Shown: positions 1 to 10,254 of the stretch, piece after piece
Layout: each line of letters opens with the position of its first letter
How positions within the stretch are numbered: position 1 is the first letter of the stretch
Origin: Cavia porcellus
Taxonomy: Eukaryota > Chordata > Mammalia > Rodentia > Caviidae
Direction of reading: 5' to 3'
DNA length: 64,000 nt
Assembly: GCF_034190915.1 (NCBI RefSeq)
Contig: NW_026947506.1
Location: 29,455,248 to 29,519,247, forward strand
Made by a program: the position numbers and the translations under genes
Notes under the pieces: model-generated
The model's input: only the letters and a program-made list of their open reading frames with translations
What the model was told of the DNA's origin: nothing
Databases searched by the model: none

Positions 1-449
1 AAGCTGTCAGTCAAAACCAAGGATAGACATAGCACATGATGTAAAACAGAGTACAAGGTTATCAACAATGGTTATCAACAATGTCTCTTGTTTCCTTAAA
101 AAGAATTGTCTATCTCATTAGATATTATAAAGTTGAACAAAACAGTGGAGAACAAGACCAATAAAACTTAAGCATTGTAAACATTACACGACTTCCAAAG
201 GAGACAATAGTCAAACCAGAATGGGCATCTTAGTGAATCTTATTGCCTTCAAAGTAGTTGCCTATACCCTCAAACTTGATACTATCATACAGAATGGAAC
301 AGAGTCTAGTCAGTCAAAACAAGATAGTGGGAGTATTACAGGACTTCAAAACAAGTTAATAGGAAATCAAAAAAAGTTACTATTATATATCCTGCTAATT
401 TTTAAAATTTTTCCCCTTAATTAAAAAAAACCATAAAAAAACTGAATAA
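1..449. other. Unassigned AT-rich flank
   Basis: No gene or recognisable repeat seen. A perfect 13-bp tandem duplication (gttatcaacaatg) occupies 58-70 and 71-83. A 67-codon reading frame at 221-424 has no recognisable domain and low-complexity lysine/isoleucine content, so I treat it as chance. Given the + strand DPY19L exons further right, this is probably intronic sequence of that gene. Confidence 0.4.
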
Positions 450-763
450 TTTTTTTAATGAATAAGGGCGAGATTGAGATAAAAGAGGACATAACAATAT
501 AACAATACAGGTCAAAGCATGACTGTTTCAGCAACCTAGTGCTTCACCACCAAATAACACGACTTAATAGTAGTTACCATAGTGTCTGTCTTTTTCCTTG
601 AAATATTGGAATAAAACTTCATATACTATAGCTTCAAATATTTCCATATCAAGAAGCCCAGAATAAAGCCTTTCCAATTAATAAGTGAAAACTTTATAAG
701 GCTTCAAGTCCACATAATGGGGAATCATGATTACCACATATTTTTATATATTTGAATCATTAC

Positions 764-3700
764 TTACATTAGGGAAACTATTCGGTATTCACACATGCGA
801 GATTGATTTATTTCACTTATGAGTATGGTCTCAAGCTGCACCCATTTATTGATAAATATCTCAACGTGATCCTTCTTTATAGCTGAATAATACTCCATTG
901 TATAGAAATACCACAACTTTTTTATCCATTCCTCAGTTGATGGACACTTGGGTTGTTTCCAAGATCTGGCGATTACAAACTGTGCTGCTATAAACATAGG
1001 TGCACATATATCACTATGGTATGATGCTTTCAGTTCTTCTGGGAGTATGCCTAGAAATGGAATAGCTGGAATAAATGGTACTTCCAATCCCAGGTTTTTG
1101 AGAAATCTCCAGACTGACCTCCACAAAGGCTGCACCAGTCTACACTCCCACCAACAGTGCAGGAGAGTTCCTTTTTCCCCACAGCCTCTCCAGCGTTTGT
1201 TGTTGTTGGTTTTCTTGATCCTGGCCATTCTTTCAGGAGTGAGATGGTATCTCAGTGTGGTTTTAATTTGCATTTCTCTAATGACCAATGATGATGAACA
1301 ATTTTTCATGTATTTATTTGCCATTTGCATTTCTTCATCTGAGAAGTGCGTATTCATCTCAGATGCCCATTTTTGGATTGGATCTATGAATTTTGGGGGT
1401 CTGAGTTTTTTTAATTCTTTATATGTTTTAGACAAGAGTCCCTTGTCTGAGAGAGAGTTCACTACAATCTTTTCCCAGTTTGTGGGTTTTCTTTTCACTA
1501 TGCTGGAGATTTCTTTTGACATGCAGAAACTTTTTAATAAGAAGTGGTCCCAGTTATTGATTCTGGGAAGTATTTCCTGTGCGGTTTGAGTCCTGTTCAT
1601 GAATTCTCTACCTACTCCTATGTCTTCAAGGTTTCTACCCAATTTGTCTTCCAATAGATTTAGTGTTTCTGTTTTAATATTCAGATCTTTGACCCATTTA
1701 GATTTTAATTTAGTACATGGGGATAGACATGGGTCTAGCTTTAGTTTTCGGCAAATGGAGAGCCAGTTTTTCCAGCACCATTTATTAAAGAGACTGTCGT
1801 TCTTCCAGTGAACCTGCTTGGCTCCTTTATCAAAGATAAGGTGGTTGAGTGTGTTTCTAGTTGTGGTTGTATCTTCTAATCTATTCCATTGATCTTCACC
1901 TCTGTTTTGATTCCAATACCATGTTGATTTTACTACTGTTGCTTTGTAGTATAACTTCAAGTCAGGTATTGTGATGCCTCCTGCTTTGTCTTTGCTGCTT
2001 AGAATTGCCTTTGCTATTCTAGGTCTCTTCTGGTTCCAGATGAAATTTAGGAGTGATTTCTCTAGATCTATAAGGTATGTTGACGGTATTTCTATTGGGA
2101 TTGCATTGAATCTGTACAACAGTTTTGGGAGAATGGCCATCTTCACAATGTTTGTTCTTCCTATCCATGAGCAAGGGATGTCTTTCTATTTTCTGAGATC
2201 ATCCTCAATTTCCTTTTTCAGTGTATTATAATTTTCACTGTATAAGTCTTTCACTTCTTTTGTAAGAGTAATTCCTAAATATTTCATTTTTTTGCTTGCT
2301 AATGTGAAGAGTGCAGTTTCTCTTATTTCCCTCTCTGTGATTTTGTTGTTCGTGTATAGGAATGCTATTGATTTCTGAGTATTGATTTTGTATCCAGCCA
2401 CATTACTGAATTTATTTATTGTATCTAAGAGTCTTTCAATGGAGTTTAGGGGGTCTTCTATGTAGAGTATCATGTCATCTGCAAACAATGATAATTTAAC
2501 TTCTTCTTTTCCTATCTTTACCCCTTTTATTTCTCTTTCTTGCCTAATTGCTCTGGCTAGTACTTCCAGTACTATATTAAATAAGAGTGGTGATAAAGGA
2601 CATCCTTGTCTTGTGCCTGATTTTAAAGTAAAGGCTTTCAATTTTTGGCCATTTAGTATGATGCTGGCCGTTGGTTTGTCATAAATGGCCTTTATTATAT
2701 TGAGGTAAAGACCATCTATTCCAATTTTCTGTAAAGTTCTTATCATGAATAAATGTTGGACCTTATCGAAGGCTTTTTCTGCATCTATAGAAATGATCAT
2801 GTGATTCTTATTTTTGGCTTTATTGATATGGTGGATTACATTTATTGATTTGCATATGTTGAACCATCCTTGCATTCCTGGGATGAATCCCACTTGGTCA
2901 TGGTGTATAATCTTCTTGATGATTTGCTGCATCCTATTTGCCAATATTTTATTGAGGATTTTTGTATCTGTGTTCATTAGGGAGATCGGTCTATAGTTCT
3001 CTTTTTTAGTTGGGTCTTTCTCAGGTTTTGATACTAAAGTAATATTTGCTTCCAGGAATGACTTAGGAAGGATTGCTTCCCTTTCAATTTCATTGAATAG
3101 TTTGAGGAGTGTCAGCATTAGGTCTTCTTTGTATTTCTTGTAGAATTCTGCAGTGAATCCATCTGGGCCTGGGCTCTTCTTGGTGGGTAAGGACTTAATT
3201 ACATTTTCAATTTCATTAACAGAGATTGGGTTATTCAACAGTTTTACATCCTCTTGATCTAGCTTTGGTACTTCATATGTTTCTAAGAATCTGTATTTCT
3301 TCTGTGTTATCAAACTTTTGAGAGTAGAAGTTTTCGAAATAGGTGTTGATGATCTTCTGTATTTCTATTGGGTCTGTAGTGATTTCACCTTTTTCATTTC
3401 TTATTGCATGAATTTGAGCTTTTTCTTCCCTTTTTTTAATAAGGTTGGCTAGGGGCTTATCAATTTTATTTATTCTTTCAAAGAACCAACTCTTTGATTC
3501 ATTGATTCTTTGGATGGTTTTCTTAGTCTCTATTGCATTGATTTCTGCTCTGATTTTTATAATTTCCTCTCTTCTTTTGGCTTTGGGGTTGACTTTTCTT
3601 TTTCTAGCTGTTTGAGGTATAGCATCAAGTTATTTATTTGTATTCGTTCTGTTTTCCTGATGTGGGAACTCAGTGCAATAAATTTTCCTCTCAGGACGGC

Positions 3701-4594
3701 TTTCATTGCATCCCACAGATCCAGTAAGTTGTATCTGCATTTTCATTTTCTTTTAGGTATTGTTTAATTTCTTCTTTAATTTCTTCTGTGACCCACTGAT
3801 TACTCAAGAATGTGTTATTCAGTTTCCATGTGTTTGCGGGATTTTTGCAGTATCTTTTATCATTAATTTCTAATTTCAGAGCGCTATGATCCGATAACAT
3901 GCAAGGGATGATTTCAACTCTTTTGCATTTGTTTAAATATGTTCTGTGAGCTAATATATGGTCTATTTTAGAGAATGATCCATGTACTGCTGAGAAGAAT
4001 GTGTATTCTTCTGTTGTTGGATGGAACATTCTGTATATGTCTATCAAATCCATTTGTTCGCAGGTGTGATTCAGTTCTGTTATTTCTTTGCTCATTTTCT
4101 GTCTGGTTGATCTGTCCCTTGGTGTCAATGGCATATTAAGGTCTCCTGTTACAATTGTGTTACTGATAATTTTACTTTTCATTTCTGTTAATAGTTGTTT
4201 TATATAACTGCGTGCTCTGGAGTTTGGTGCGTATATATTTAAGATAGTTATCTCTTCCTCTTGGAGTTTTCCCCTTAGGAGTATGTAGTGACCTTCTTTG
4301 TCCTTTATGGTCATTGTTGGTTTAAAGTTCACATTGTCTGGAAACAGAATGGCTACTCCTGCCTTTTTTTGGATTCCTGCTGCATGAAGTATTGTTTTCC
4401 ATCCTTTGACTTTCAGTGTGTGAGTATCCTTCTGGATTAGATGGGTTTCCTGTAAACAGCATATGATTGGATTTTGTTTCTTGATCCATTCTGCTAGTCT
4501 TTCTTTTGATTGGTGCATTGAGACCATTTACATTTATGGTTATTACTGTTAAATGCTGGTTTTTTGTTGGAATGTTATCTCTCTGCTGTTGCAT
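764..4594 (-). pseudogene. L1 ORF2 (endonuclease-reverse transcriptase), frameshifted
   Basis: L1 ORF2 normally encodes an APE-type endonuclease, a reverse transcriptase and a C-terminal zinc-knuckle region that nicks target DNA and copies L1 RNA in place. All parts are visible in separate frames. The endonuclease start (TVITINVNGLN) opens in the frame at 4594. It shifts near 4500 into the frame 4527-3703, with QETHL and late SDHSALKLEIN. The stretch 3702-3314 is in another frame. The reverse transcriptase frame runs 3313-2186 with [22 protein letters not shown]-like [22 protein letters not shown] and the catalytic FADDMILY. The C-terminal frame is 2146-764 with the Cys/His region [15 protein letters not shown]. 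At least three frame breaks make it inactive. Expected ORF2 length is about 1280 residues, and the span agrees with this. Confidence 0.92.
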
Positions 4595-4613
4595 CTTTAT
4601 CTTTCTGTTCTGT

Positions 4614-5598
4614 TTAATTATTTGCTTTGCTTAGTGGTTTTTTCCTTTGTGTATCTAAACTGTCTTTCAATATTTTTTGCGGGGTTGGTTTGGTGTTCAT
4701 GAAATTCTTCAGCTGTTCTTTGTCATGGAAGTATCGTATTGCACCATCAATTTTGAATGATAGTTTTGCAGGATACATCAGTCTAGGTTGGAAATCATTT
4801 TGTTTTAGGATCTGGAATACTTCACTGCATGCTCTTCTTGACTTTATTGTTTGTGCTGAGAAGTCCGCTGTGATTCTGATAGGTTTTCCTTTATAAGTGA
4901 TCTGTCTTTTCTCTCTGACAGCTTTTAATAATCTATTCTTGTGTTGGATTTCTGGGATGGTGATTATTATATGTCTGGGTATAGTTTTATTTTGGTTATG
5001 ACTATTTGGAGTTCTATATGCTTCACTGATCCTGATGTCTGTTTCTGATCTCATGCTTGGGAAATTTTCAGCTATTACTTCTCTAAATATCCTCTTGACA
5101 TCCTTTATGTTGTCTCCTTCTTTTTCATTAATCCCTATCATTCTTATGTTATTCTTCTTTGCATCGTCTTGCAGTTGTTGAATTGTTGTTTCCTGATTCC
5201 TTGTTATTTTTAAAAGATCTTTCCTTTCCTGTTCACTAGCTGCAATCCTGTCTTCAAGGTCTGAAATTCTATCTTCACTTTCATTAAGGCGGTTTTTACA
5301 ACTTTCAGTGGAGTTTTTTATTTCCTGTATATCTCTGTGCATCTGCATTATGTATTGTTTGTTTCTTATATTGCTCGTCTAGGGATTCTATCTTTTTGTT
5401 TAGTTCCTCTAATTTTTTATCTGTGTTTTCTTTAGATATATTCAGAATCTCTTTCATTTCTTTTATCATTTCTTCTTTTATCTGGGAGATTATTTCAAGT
5501 TTGAATTTCTTTAAAGCTTCCTGGAGTTGGTTGTCAATTTCAGTAGCTATTGTGTCCGATATTTGAGGTGAATGGCATATATTTTCTTCTATATACAT
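4614..5598 (-). pseudogene. L1 ORF1 (RNA-binding coiled-coil protein), one frameshift
   Basis: ORF1p is the L1 RNA-binding trimer that forms the retrotransposition particle. The N-terminal half (frame 5598-5305) is a charged coiled coil. A frameshift in the overlap near 5305-5348 moves the protein to the frame 5348-4614. That part carries the end of the coiled coil (SEDRISDLEDRIAA), the RRM-like segment (MIGINEKEG, FREVIAENFP, RISEAYRTPNSHN) and the C-terminal domain (PIRITADFS, QPRLMYPAKLSFKIDG). ORF2 starts about 20 bp beyond its stop, the usual L1 arrangement. Apart from the one shift it is nearly complete. Confidence 0.9.
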
Positions 5599-5828
5599 TG
5601 CTCCTAGGGTTTCTTGAGATGGGCTGGAGGTGTGAGGTTGTAATTTGGTCTTTCATTTTGTCATTTTCCTATATTTCTGTGTTTCAAGTGTTATTTGAAA
5701 GCTTCCTCAGGATCTATTGAAAATCCCCTTCTATGTTTGCAGCTACTGAGACTCTGGCACCACGCTACCCCAAGCCTTTGGGCCTGCAGAACCAATGGCC
5801 CTCCTCTGCCTGCTCAGAACTCCGCAGT

Positions 5829-6680
5829 TCCAGACAAGCTGGGCCTCAGGGACACTGTGCGCCCACCTGCCCCTTGGAAGTTCCACAGCTCTCCAATTGC
5901 AGCCGGGATGTGGAAGCAGATGTAGATGCCTCAAACTCAACTCTCCACTTCACTGCACCTGGAAGCCTGGAGGGACCCAAACAGTCCGGGCCGAGATATC
6001 CACAGTCCTCCAGACACACAGGGAGGCCGATGCAGGCACCTCACATCCGCCCAGCCCCTCCTCTGCACACTGATGGCTAGGCGCAGCAGTCCGAAACAGG
6101 CTGGGCTCCTGGGATAGTGTGGGCCCGCCCACCTGTCGGAAGCTCAGCAGTTCTCCAAGTGCAACCGGGATGGGGAGGTGGATGTAGAGCCCTCAAACCC
6201 ACCTCTCCACTTCACTGCACCTGGAAGCCTGGAGGGACCCAAACAGTCTGGGCCGAGATATCCACAGTCCTCCAGACACACAGGGAGGCCGATGCAGGCA
6301 CCCCAGATCCGCCCAGCCCCTCCTCTGCACACTGATGGATAGGTGCGGCAGTCCGAAACAGGCTGGGCTCCGGGGATAGTGTGGGCCCGCCCACCTGTCG
6401 GAAGCTCAGCAGTTCTCCAAGTGCAACCAGGATGGGGAGGGGAATGTAGAGGCCTCAAACCCATTTCTCCACTTCACTGCACCCGGAAGCCTGGAGAGTC
6501 CGGAACAGTCTGAGATTTGGGCAGAGTGTGCTGAGCACTCACCACAGGCCTCGGTGCCTCAGGAACCTGCGATCCCTCCCTGCTTGCTGAGTTATCCACA
6601 GTCCTCCAGACACACGGCGAGGCCGATGCAGGCCCCTCAGATCCGCCCAGCCCCTCCTCTGCCCACCGGCAGTCCGAAAC
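5829..6680 (-). repeat. 262-bp tandem monomers in the L1 5' region
   Basis: Three head-to-tail units with an exact 262-bp period: the motif gctgggc recurs at 5838, 6100 and 6362, and ctccacttcactgcac at 5943, 6205 and 6467. A fourth partial unit (cacagtcctccagacacac at 6597) follows after an extra 72 bp. The array is GC-rich (about 60 percent) against AT-rich surroundings and sits directly 5' of the minus-strand L1 ORF1. Tandem 5' monomers act as L1 promoters in mouse, and by analogy this is the internal promoter of this L1. Units differ from each other by only a few substitutions. Confidence 0.88.
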
Positions 6681-6690
6681 CTGAAATCTG

Positions 6691-6906
6691 TCTTTCCCTG
6701 CATACAGTTTCCATCGGGATATATTTCGTGTGCAGATTGATGTTTGTGGATTATGTGAAGCACAGTTTATATTTAGAGCTCTTACTAGCTGCTCGCTGTG
6801 ACTCTAGACAATGCTATACAGAACAAGCAGAATATGTGTAATTTAATCTGCTCTTAAATGTAATAGATTCCAAATCTAAACAGGAATGTGGAGTGAACTG
6901 TTTCAG
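6691..6906. other. Spacer between two head-to-head L1 elements
   Basis: About 215 bp of single-copy-looking AT-rich sequence lies between the 5' end of the minus-strand L1 and the 5' end of the plus-strand element. No open frame or motif of note. It is presumably original DPY19L intron, possibly including the last part of the L1 5' region. Confidence 0.4.
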
Positions 6907-6920
6907 AAGTTATCTGTGTG

Positions 6921-7390
6921 GAGAGAGCCAGTAGATCCACCTGTGCCTGCTGGGTGCCACCACCAGAAGGCCCTTTCCTCCATACACCCAGCACAGGAAG
7001 AGAGAGCCAGCAAATCCACCTCTGCCTGCTGGGTGCCACCACCAGAAGCCTCCCTCCGCTGGCTGAGCACAGGCAGACAGAGCCAGACAGATCTGCCTCT
7101 GACTGCAGGGTGCCATCACCAGAAGACCCTTTCCTCTGCGTGCCCAGCATGGGCAGAGAGAGCCAGCAGATCCACTTTTGCCTACTGGCATTGCCACTGG
7201 AAGGCCCTTTCCTCTATGTGCCCAGCACAGATGAAGAGAGACCAACAGATTCACCTCTGTGCTGCCAGCAGAAGGCCACGTCGCGCAGGCAGCCAGTGTG
7301 GGCAGAAAGAACCAGAAGATCTGCCTTTACCTCAGGGAGCTTCCACCAGAAGGCTCCTTCCTGCAAGCAGCCAGCAGGAGCAGCCAGGTA
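6921..7390 (+). repeat. About 80-bp tandem repeats at the 5' end of the HAL1-like element
   Basis: Roughly six diverged units built around gagagagccag-(n)-atccacctctgcctgctggg-(n)-ccaccagaaggccctttcctc. The agcca core recurs at 6926, 7005, 7081, 7161, 7241 (as gacca) and 7311 (as aacca): spacings 79, 76, 80, 80 and 70. The array starts a few bases inside the inferred element boundary, where an L1 promoter array would lie. Long reading frames across it (for example 6886-7527) come from its low stop-codon content and show no protein family. Confidence 0.75.
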
Positions 7391-7897
7391 AGCCCTGTGC
7401 ATCTGTTGACCAACACTGGAGGTCCTTGGTTCCCTTGGGCAGCCATCACCCACTAGCAGAATCAGACAATCACACCCCTGTGTGCCTGCCTCCATCCCAG
7501 GAGTCCCACTGTAGACACACAGGCTGAGAGAAGCAGCCCCACCTCCATGCACCCCTGATCATCAGGGAAGCCCCAGTGTAGCTGCACAGCTCTGGAGAAG
7601 CCTGCTCCACGCCCTGCTACCTCCCTATAAATCTGGAGTTAGAGGAACCCAGGTGCCTTTCCCATCCCCCAACACTGCTTAGGGGCAGCCAATTTGGAAG
7701 GTGTCTGGGGCCCCACAACCAGCTTGTTGGGAGGACAATGTCAAGATGAAGGAGTAAAAGGCAAACTCAGACTTCTAGCCCACACAGAATATGTCTGGGA
7801 GATACAGTCATGGAAGTTACACACCTGAAATCTCTGAGAGGAGATTAAAGTAAGGAGACAACTTTATAAGACTGTAAAAGCAGTCAAATCAGAAATA
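7391..7897 (+). other. 5'UTR of the HAL1-like element (no gene)
   Basis: GC-rich to about 7740, then a sharp change to AT-rich sequence that leads into ORF1. It contains no credible coding region. The segment 7745-7897 resembles the start of the ORF1 region with in-frame stops. Confidence 0.5.
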
Positions 7898-8788
7898 ATG
7901 TCTCAGGTAAAAGAAGAAATCACAAACATACTGAAAGAACTGTTCAGCAGGTCTACAGACAGACAAAAAAGAAGAACAGGAAAATGATGGAAACCTTGAA
8001 TGAACATAGAAAGAGAATTACAATGCATGAAACAGATTCAAAGAGAGATGCAGAAAATTAAAATTTCAATCAAAATCTGGCAAAACTGCTTGAAAAAAAC
8101 TGAAGATAGACTTTCAGATCTTGAAGATAGGATTGCAGCTAGTGATTGTGAAAAGAAAGATCTCTTAAAAATAACACAGAATCAGGAAATAACAACTCAA
8201 TGACTGCAAAATGACACAAAGAAGCGTAATTTAAGAGTGATAGGTGTCAGTGAAGAAGCAGGTGTCAACATAAATGGATGAAAAGAATATTCACAGAAGT
8301 AATAAAAAAAAAACTTCCCGAACATGGGGGAAGGATTTGGCATACAGATAAGTGAAGTATGTAGGACTCCAACTAGTCATAACCAAGAAAATCTACACTT
8401 AGGCATATAATAATTGAGATCCCAGAAATTTAGCACAAGAACAGAATAGTAAAAGCTATTAAAGAGATACATCACCTATAAGAGAAAACCAACCAGAATC
8501 ACAGCAGACTCATCAACACAAACCATCAAGTCAAGAAGAGTTTGAAGTGAAGTGTTTCAAACCCTGAAAGAAAAAAACTTCCAACCCAGATTGATCTACC
8601 CTGCAAAACTATCTTTCAAAATTGATGGGAAAATAAGATACTTCCATAATAAAGAACAACTGAAGAACTTCATGACCAACAAACCAACCCTACAGAGAGT
8701 GCTAAAGGATATTCTATAGAGAGATAAAGATGACCATGATTCCAGGAACAGCAGCAGAAGAGGATCATCCAACAAGACAGGCAACTGA
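7898..8788 (+). pseudogene. L1-type ORF1 of the HAL1-like element, broken
   Basis: Plus-strand ORF1 clearly related to the two minus-strand L1 ORF1s in the window. From the ATG at 7898 the frame stops early, then continues as the frame at 8000-8203 with the coiled-coil end KTEDRLSDLEDRIAASD. Downstream, spread over shifted frames with stops, are homologues of the RRM and C-terminal blocks (VIGVSEEAG, ISEVCRTPTSHNQ, QPRLIYPAKLSFKIDGKIRY). A TAG at 8717 replaces an Asp codon kept in the 44-50 kb copy, and the natural terminator is probably the TGA at 8786. The many breaks indicate an older, inactive copy. Confidence 0.85.
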
Positions 8789-8849
8789 ATGAAGGGGAAA
8801 AATGGAGGACCAATAACAGGAGAATAGCCGAGCAGAGACAAACCAATGT

Positions 8850-9200
8850 ATGGTGATTGTAACCATTAATGTAGATAGCCTCAGGTCAGCAATAAAAAGA
8901 AACACAGGGAGAGTGGATCAAGAAACAAAAATTCATTGATATACTGTATATGAGAAACACATTTAACTGGAAAGGAAATTTATAGACTGAAAATCAAAGG
9001 AGATAAAACAATTGCTCCATGTGACAGGAGATCAGAAAAAAAATAATAACTTGTCCATCAACTGCGGAATGGATAAGAAAGATACGGTATTTTCATGCAG
9101 GGGAAAGCTACCCAGCTATAAAATAGAATAATCTAAAGTCTCCTGTAGGTAAATGGACACAACTGGAGATCATGTTTATGGGCAAAACAGTTTGAACTCA
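8850..9200 (+). pseudogene. Residual L1 ORF2: endonuclease start fused to C-terminus
   Basis: From the ATG at 8850 the frame reads MVIVTINVDSLRSAIKRN, the start of the L1 endonuclease, followed by Q-E-T and a diverged KIKGDKTI segment. Near 9050 the sequence jumps to the C-terminal part of ORF2 (SINCGMDKKDTVFS, compare PINCRVDEKDVVFLY at about 44930 in the other L1). Roughly residues 65-1200 of ORF2, including the whole reverse transcriptase, are absent. The element therefore had to be mobilised in trans by an autonomous L1. Confidence 0.78.
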
Positions 9201-9419
9201 TACACATGAACCCTAGCATAAGAAACAGAAAGGGTTAATGGGATCCAAAGGCAAAAAGTTAATCTAAGAGCAAAGGGGAGGGAACACCTGGGAGGAAAAG
9301 GTGGAAACTCGTGTTAATTTCTTACTGTCTTGTCTTAAACTCTTGCATTGTTTTCACAATTTTGTTAGGTTTGGCTTTGTTCTATCTTGTTTCATTAGAT
9401 TTTATGCTGTCAGATGGTA

Positions 9420-9965
9420 GGGCAGCCATTTTGAATATAATGGGATATATTATGGTAATCATGGTTTCCTATTGCTTTGAAGTCTTATAATGCTTTCATT
9501 CATTTGTTTAATTGGTTTTATTTTGTTTTGTTTGATTTTATGTATGAATAGCTATTTTGAAGAAAACAAGACATTATGGTAACCATTGCTGATTTACTAT
9601 CATGATTTGAAGTCCTATCATGCATTTGTTCTTCTGTTTTGATTGGTTCTATCCTGTTGTAGTTTATTTGATTCTATTATGTGTGAGGGTATAGACAATT
9701 TTTTGAGGAAAATGAGATATTATAGCAGCCATTGTTCATTTCCTGTTATTTGGTTTTGAAGTCCTATAATGCCTTCATACTTTTGAATGGTTTTATACTA
9801 TTTTGTTATGTTTGATATTATTGTATGTGAAGCTATGCTCAACTATTTTGAAGAAAAAAGACATTATGGTAGCTACTATTGATGTACGGTTGTCTTATTG
9901 TGAAGTGCTGTGTTCCTTGCATTGTTCTGTTCTGATTTGCTTTGTTCTCTTTTGTTTCATTCTCT
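9420..9965 (+). repeat. About 145-bp tandem repeats in the 3'UTR
   Basis: Four diverged units keyed by attttgaagaaaa-(n)-acattatggtaaccattg. The tatggta core lies at 9451, 9575, 9721 (tatagca) and 9865: spacings 124, 146 and 144. Each unit continues with a T/G-rich stretch of the form tgaagtcctat..tgcatttgttc..ttttg. The same kind of sequence forms the 3' half of two separate repeats at 37.6-38.2 and 41.9-42.45 kb. Confidence 0.7.
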
Positions 9966-9998
9966 TTAAAATAAGAGGTGTTTTTTAAAAAGTTATCT

Positions 9999-10128
9999 AT
10001 ATTATTTTCATATGTATCAGTACTCCATCCAGTGAGAGTTATAATTTCAAGTTTCTGGCAAGTTCTTTTTAGTCCATTATCGTTTATTTATTTAAAATTC
10101 TTATATTTATTGCTGTTTCATTTTAAAG
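9999..10128 (+). other. Intron end and splice acceptor of the DPY19L exon
   Basis: Host intron resumes after the HAL1-like element. The acceptor is ttcattttaaag with AG at 10127-10128, preceded by a T-rich tract, so the element's 3' end lies only about 130 bp upstream of the exon. Confidence 0.75.
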
Positions 10129-10254
10129 GGCCCGAACAAAAATAGTCTATTCTGTATATAGTCGAAAATCTGCAAAAGAAGTGAGAGACAAGTTGCTGGA
10201 ATTACATGTGAACTATTATATTTTAGAAGAAGCGTGGTGTTTTGTGAAAACCAA
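10129..10254 (+). CDS. Dpy19l2: DPY19-like C-mannosyltransferase, penultimate coding exon (partial gene)
   Basis: A 126-nt exon reading ARTKIVYSVYSRKSAKEVRD followed by KLLELHVNYYILEEAWCFVKT, which I recognise as the C-terminal lumenal part of the DPY19L family. These are multi-pass ER proteins related to C. elegans DPY-19, the tryptophan C-mannosyltransferase. It begins with the last base of a split codon after the AG at 10127-10128 and ends ACC AA before the donor GTGAGT at 10255. It joins in frame to the exon at 17004 (..TK|PGCSM..). Earlier exons lie to the left, outside the window or beyond an intron of more than 10 kb. The paralogue is inferred: DPY19L2 lies next to TBX20 in rodents as I recall, but DPY19L1 is close by and similar. 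DPY19L2 is a testis protein needed for acrosome attachment. Confidence 0.82.

Larger units (their letters stand above)
450..6690 (-). mobile_element. Near full-length L1 LINE (L1 copy 1)
   Basis: A LINE-1 retrotransposon read on the minus strand: 5' region of tandem monomers (about 6690-5640), ORF1 (5598-4614), a short spacer, ORF2 (4594-764) and a 3'UTR running to about 450. Both ORFs are still largely readable with only a few frame breaks, so the insertion is fairly recent but defective. The 3' boundary is inferred: the last homology to other L1 3'UTRs in the window (aacaatacaggtc at about 500 and 42820) lies near 500, and a degraded T-rich stretch sits near 450. No clear target-site duplication was found. 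It lies antisense to the DPY19L gene. Confidence 0.9.
6916..9989 (+). mobile_element. HAL1-like, ORF2-deleted L1 derivative (L1 copy 2)
   Basis: A 3.07-kb plus-strand element with L1 architecture but almost no ORF2: 80-bp tandem repeats at the extreme 5' end (6921-7390), a GC-rich 5'UTR to about 7740, ORF1 (7898-8788), the first roughly 60 codons of ORF2 (from 8850) fused near 9050 to ORF2 C-terminal sequence, and a 3'UTR with about 145-bp tandem repeats. A 9-bp direct repeat aagttatct at 6907-6915 and 9990-9998 is a plausible target-site duplication that brackets exactly this structure. If so, the element inserted full length as a short non-autonomous L1. This parallels HAL1, the known ORF1-only L1 relatives, though I cannot assign a named family. 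It lies in sense orientation just upstream of a DPY19L exon. Confidence 0.75.

Noticed and set aside
948..2231. Open frames on the plus strand across L1 copy 1
   Set aside because: They are antisense shadows of ORF2; no independent domain or conserved protein is visible.
5695..7552. Many overlapping 60-213 codon frames on both strands
   Set aside because: GC-rich tandem arrays of two L1 5' regions have few stop codons; periodic amino-acid patterns mirror the 262-bp and 80-bp units rather than protein families.
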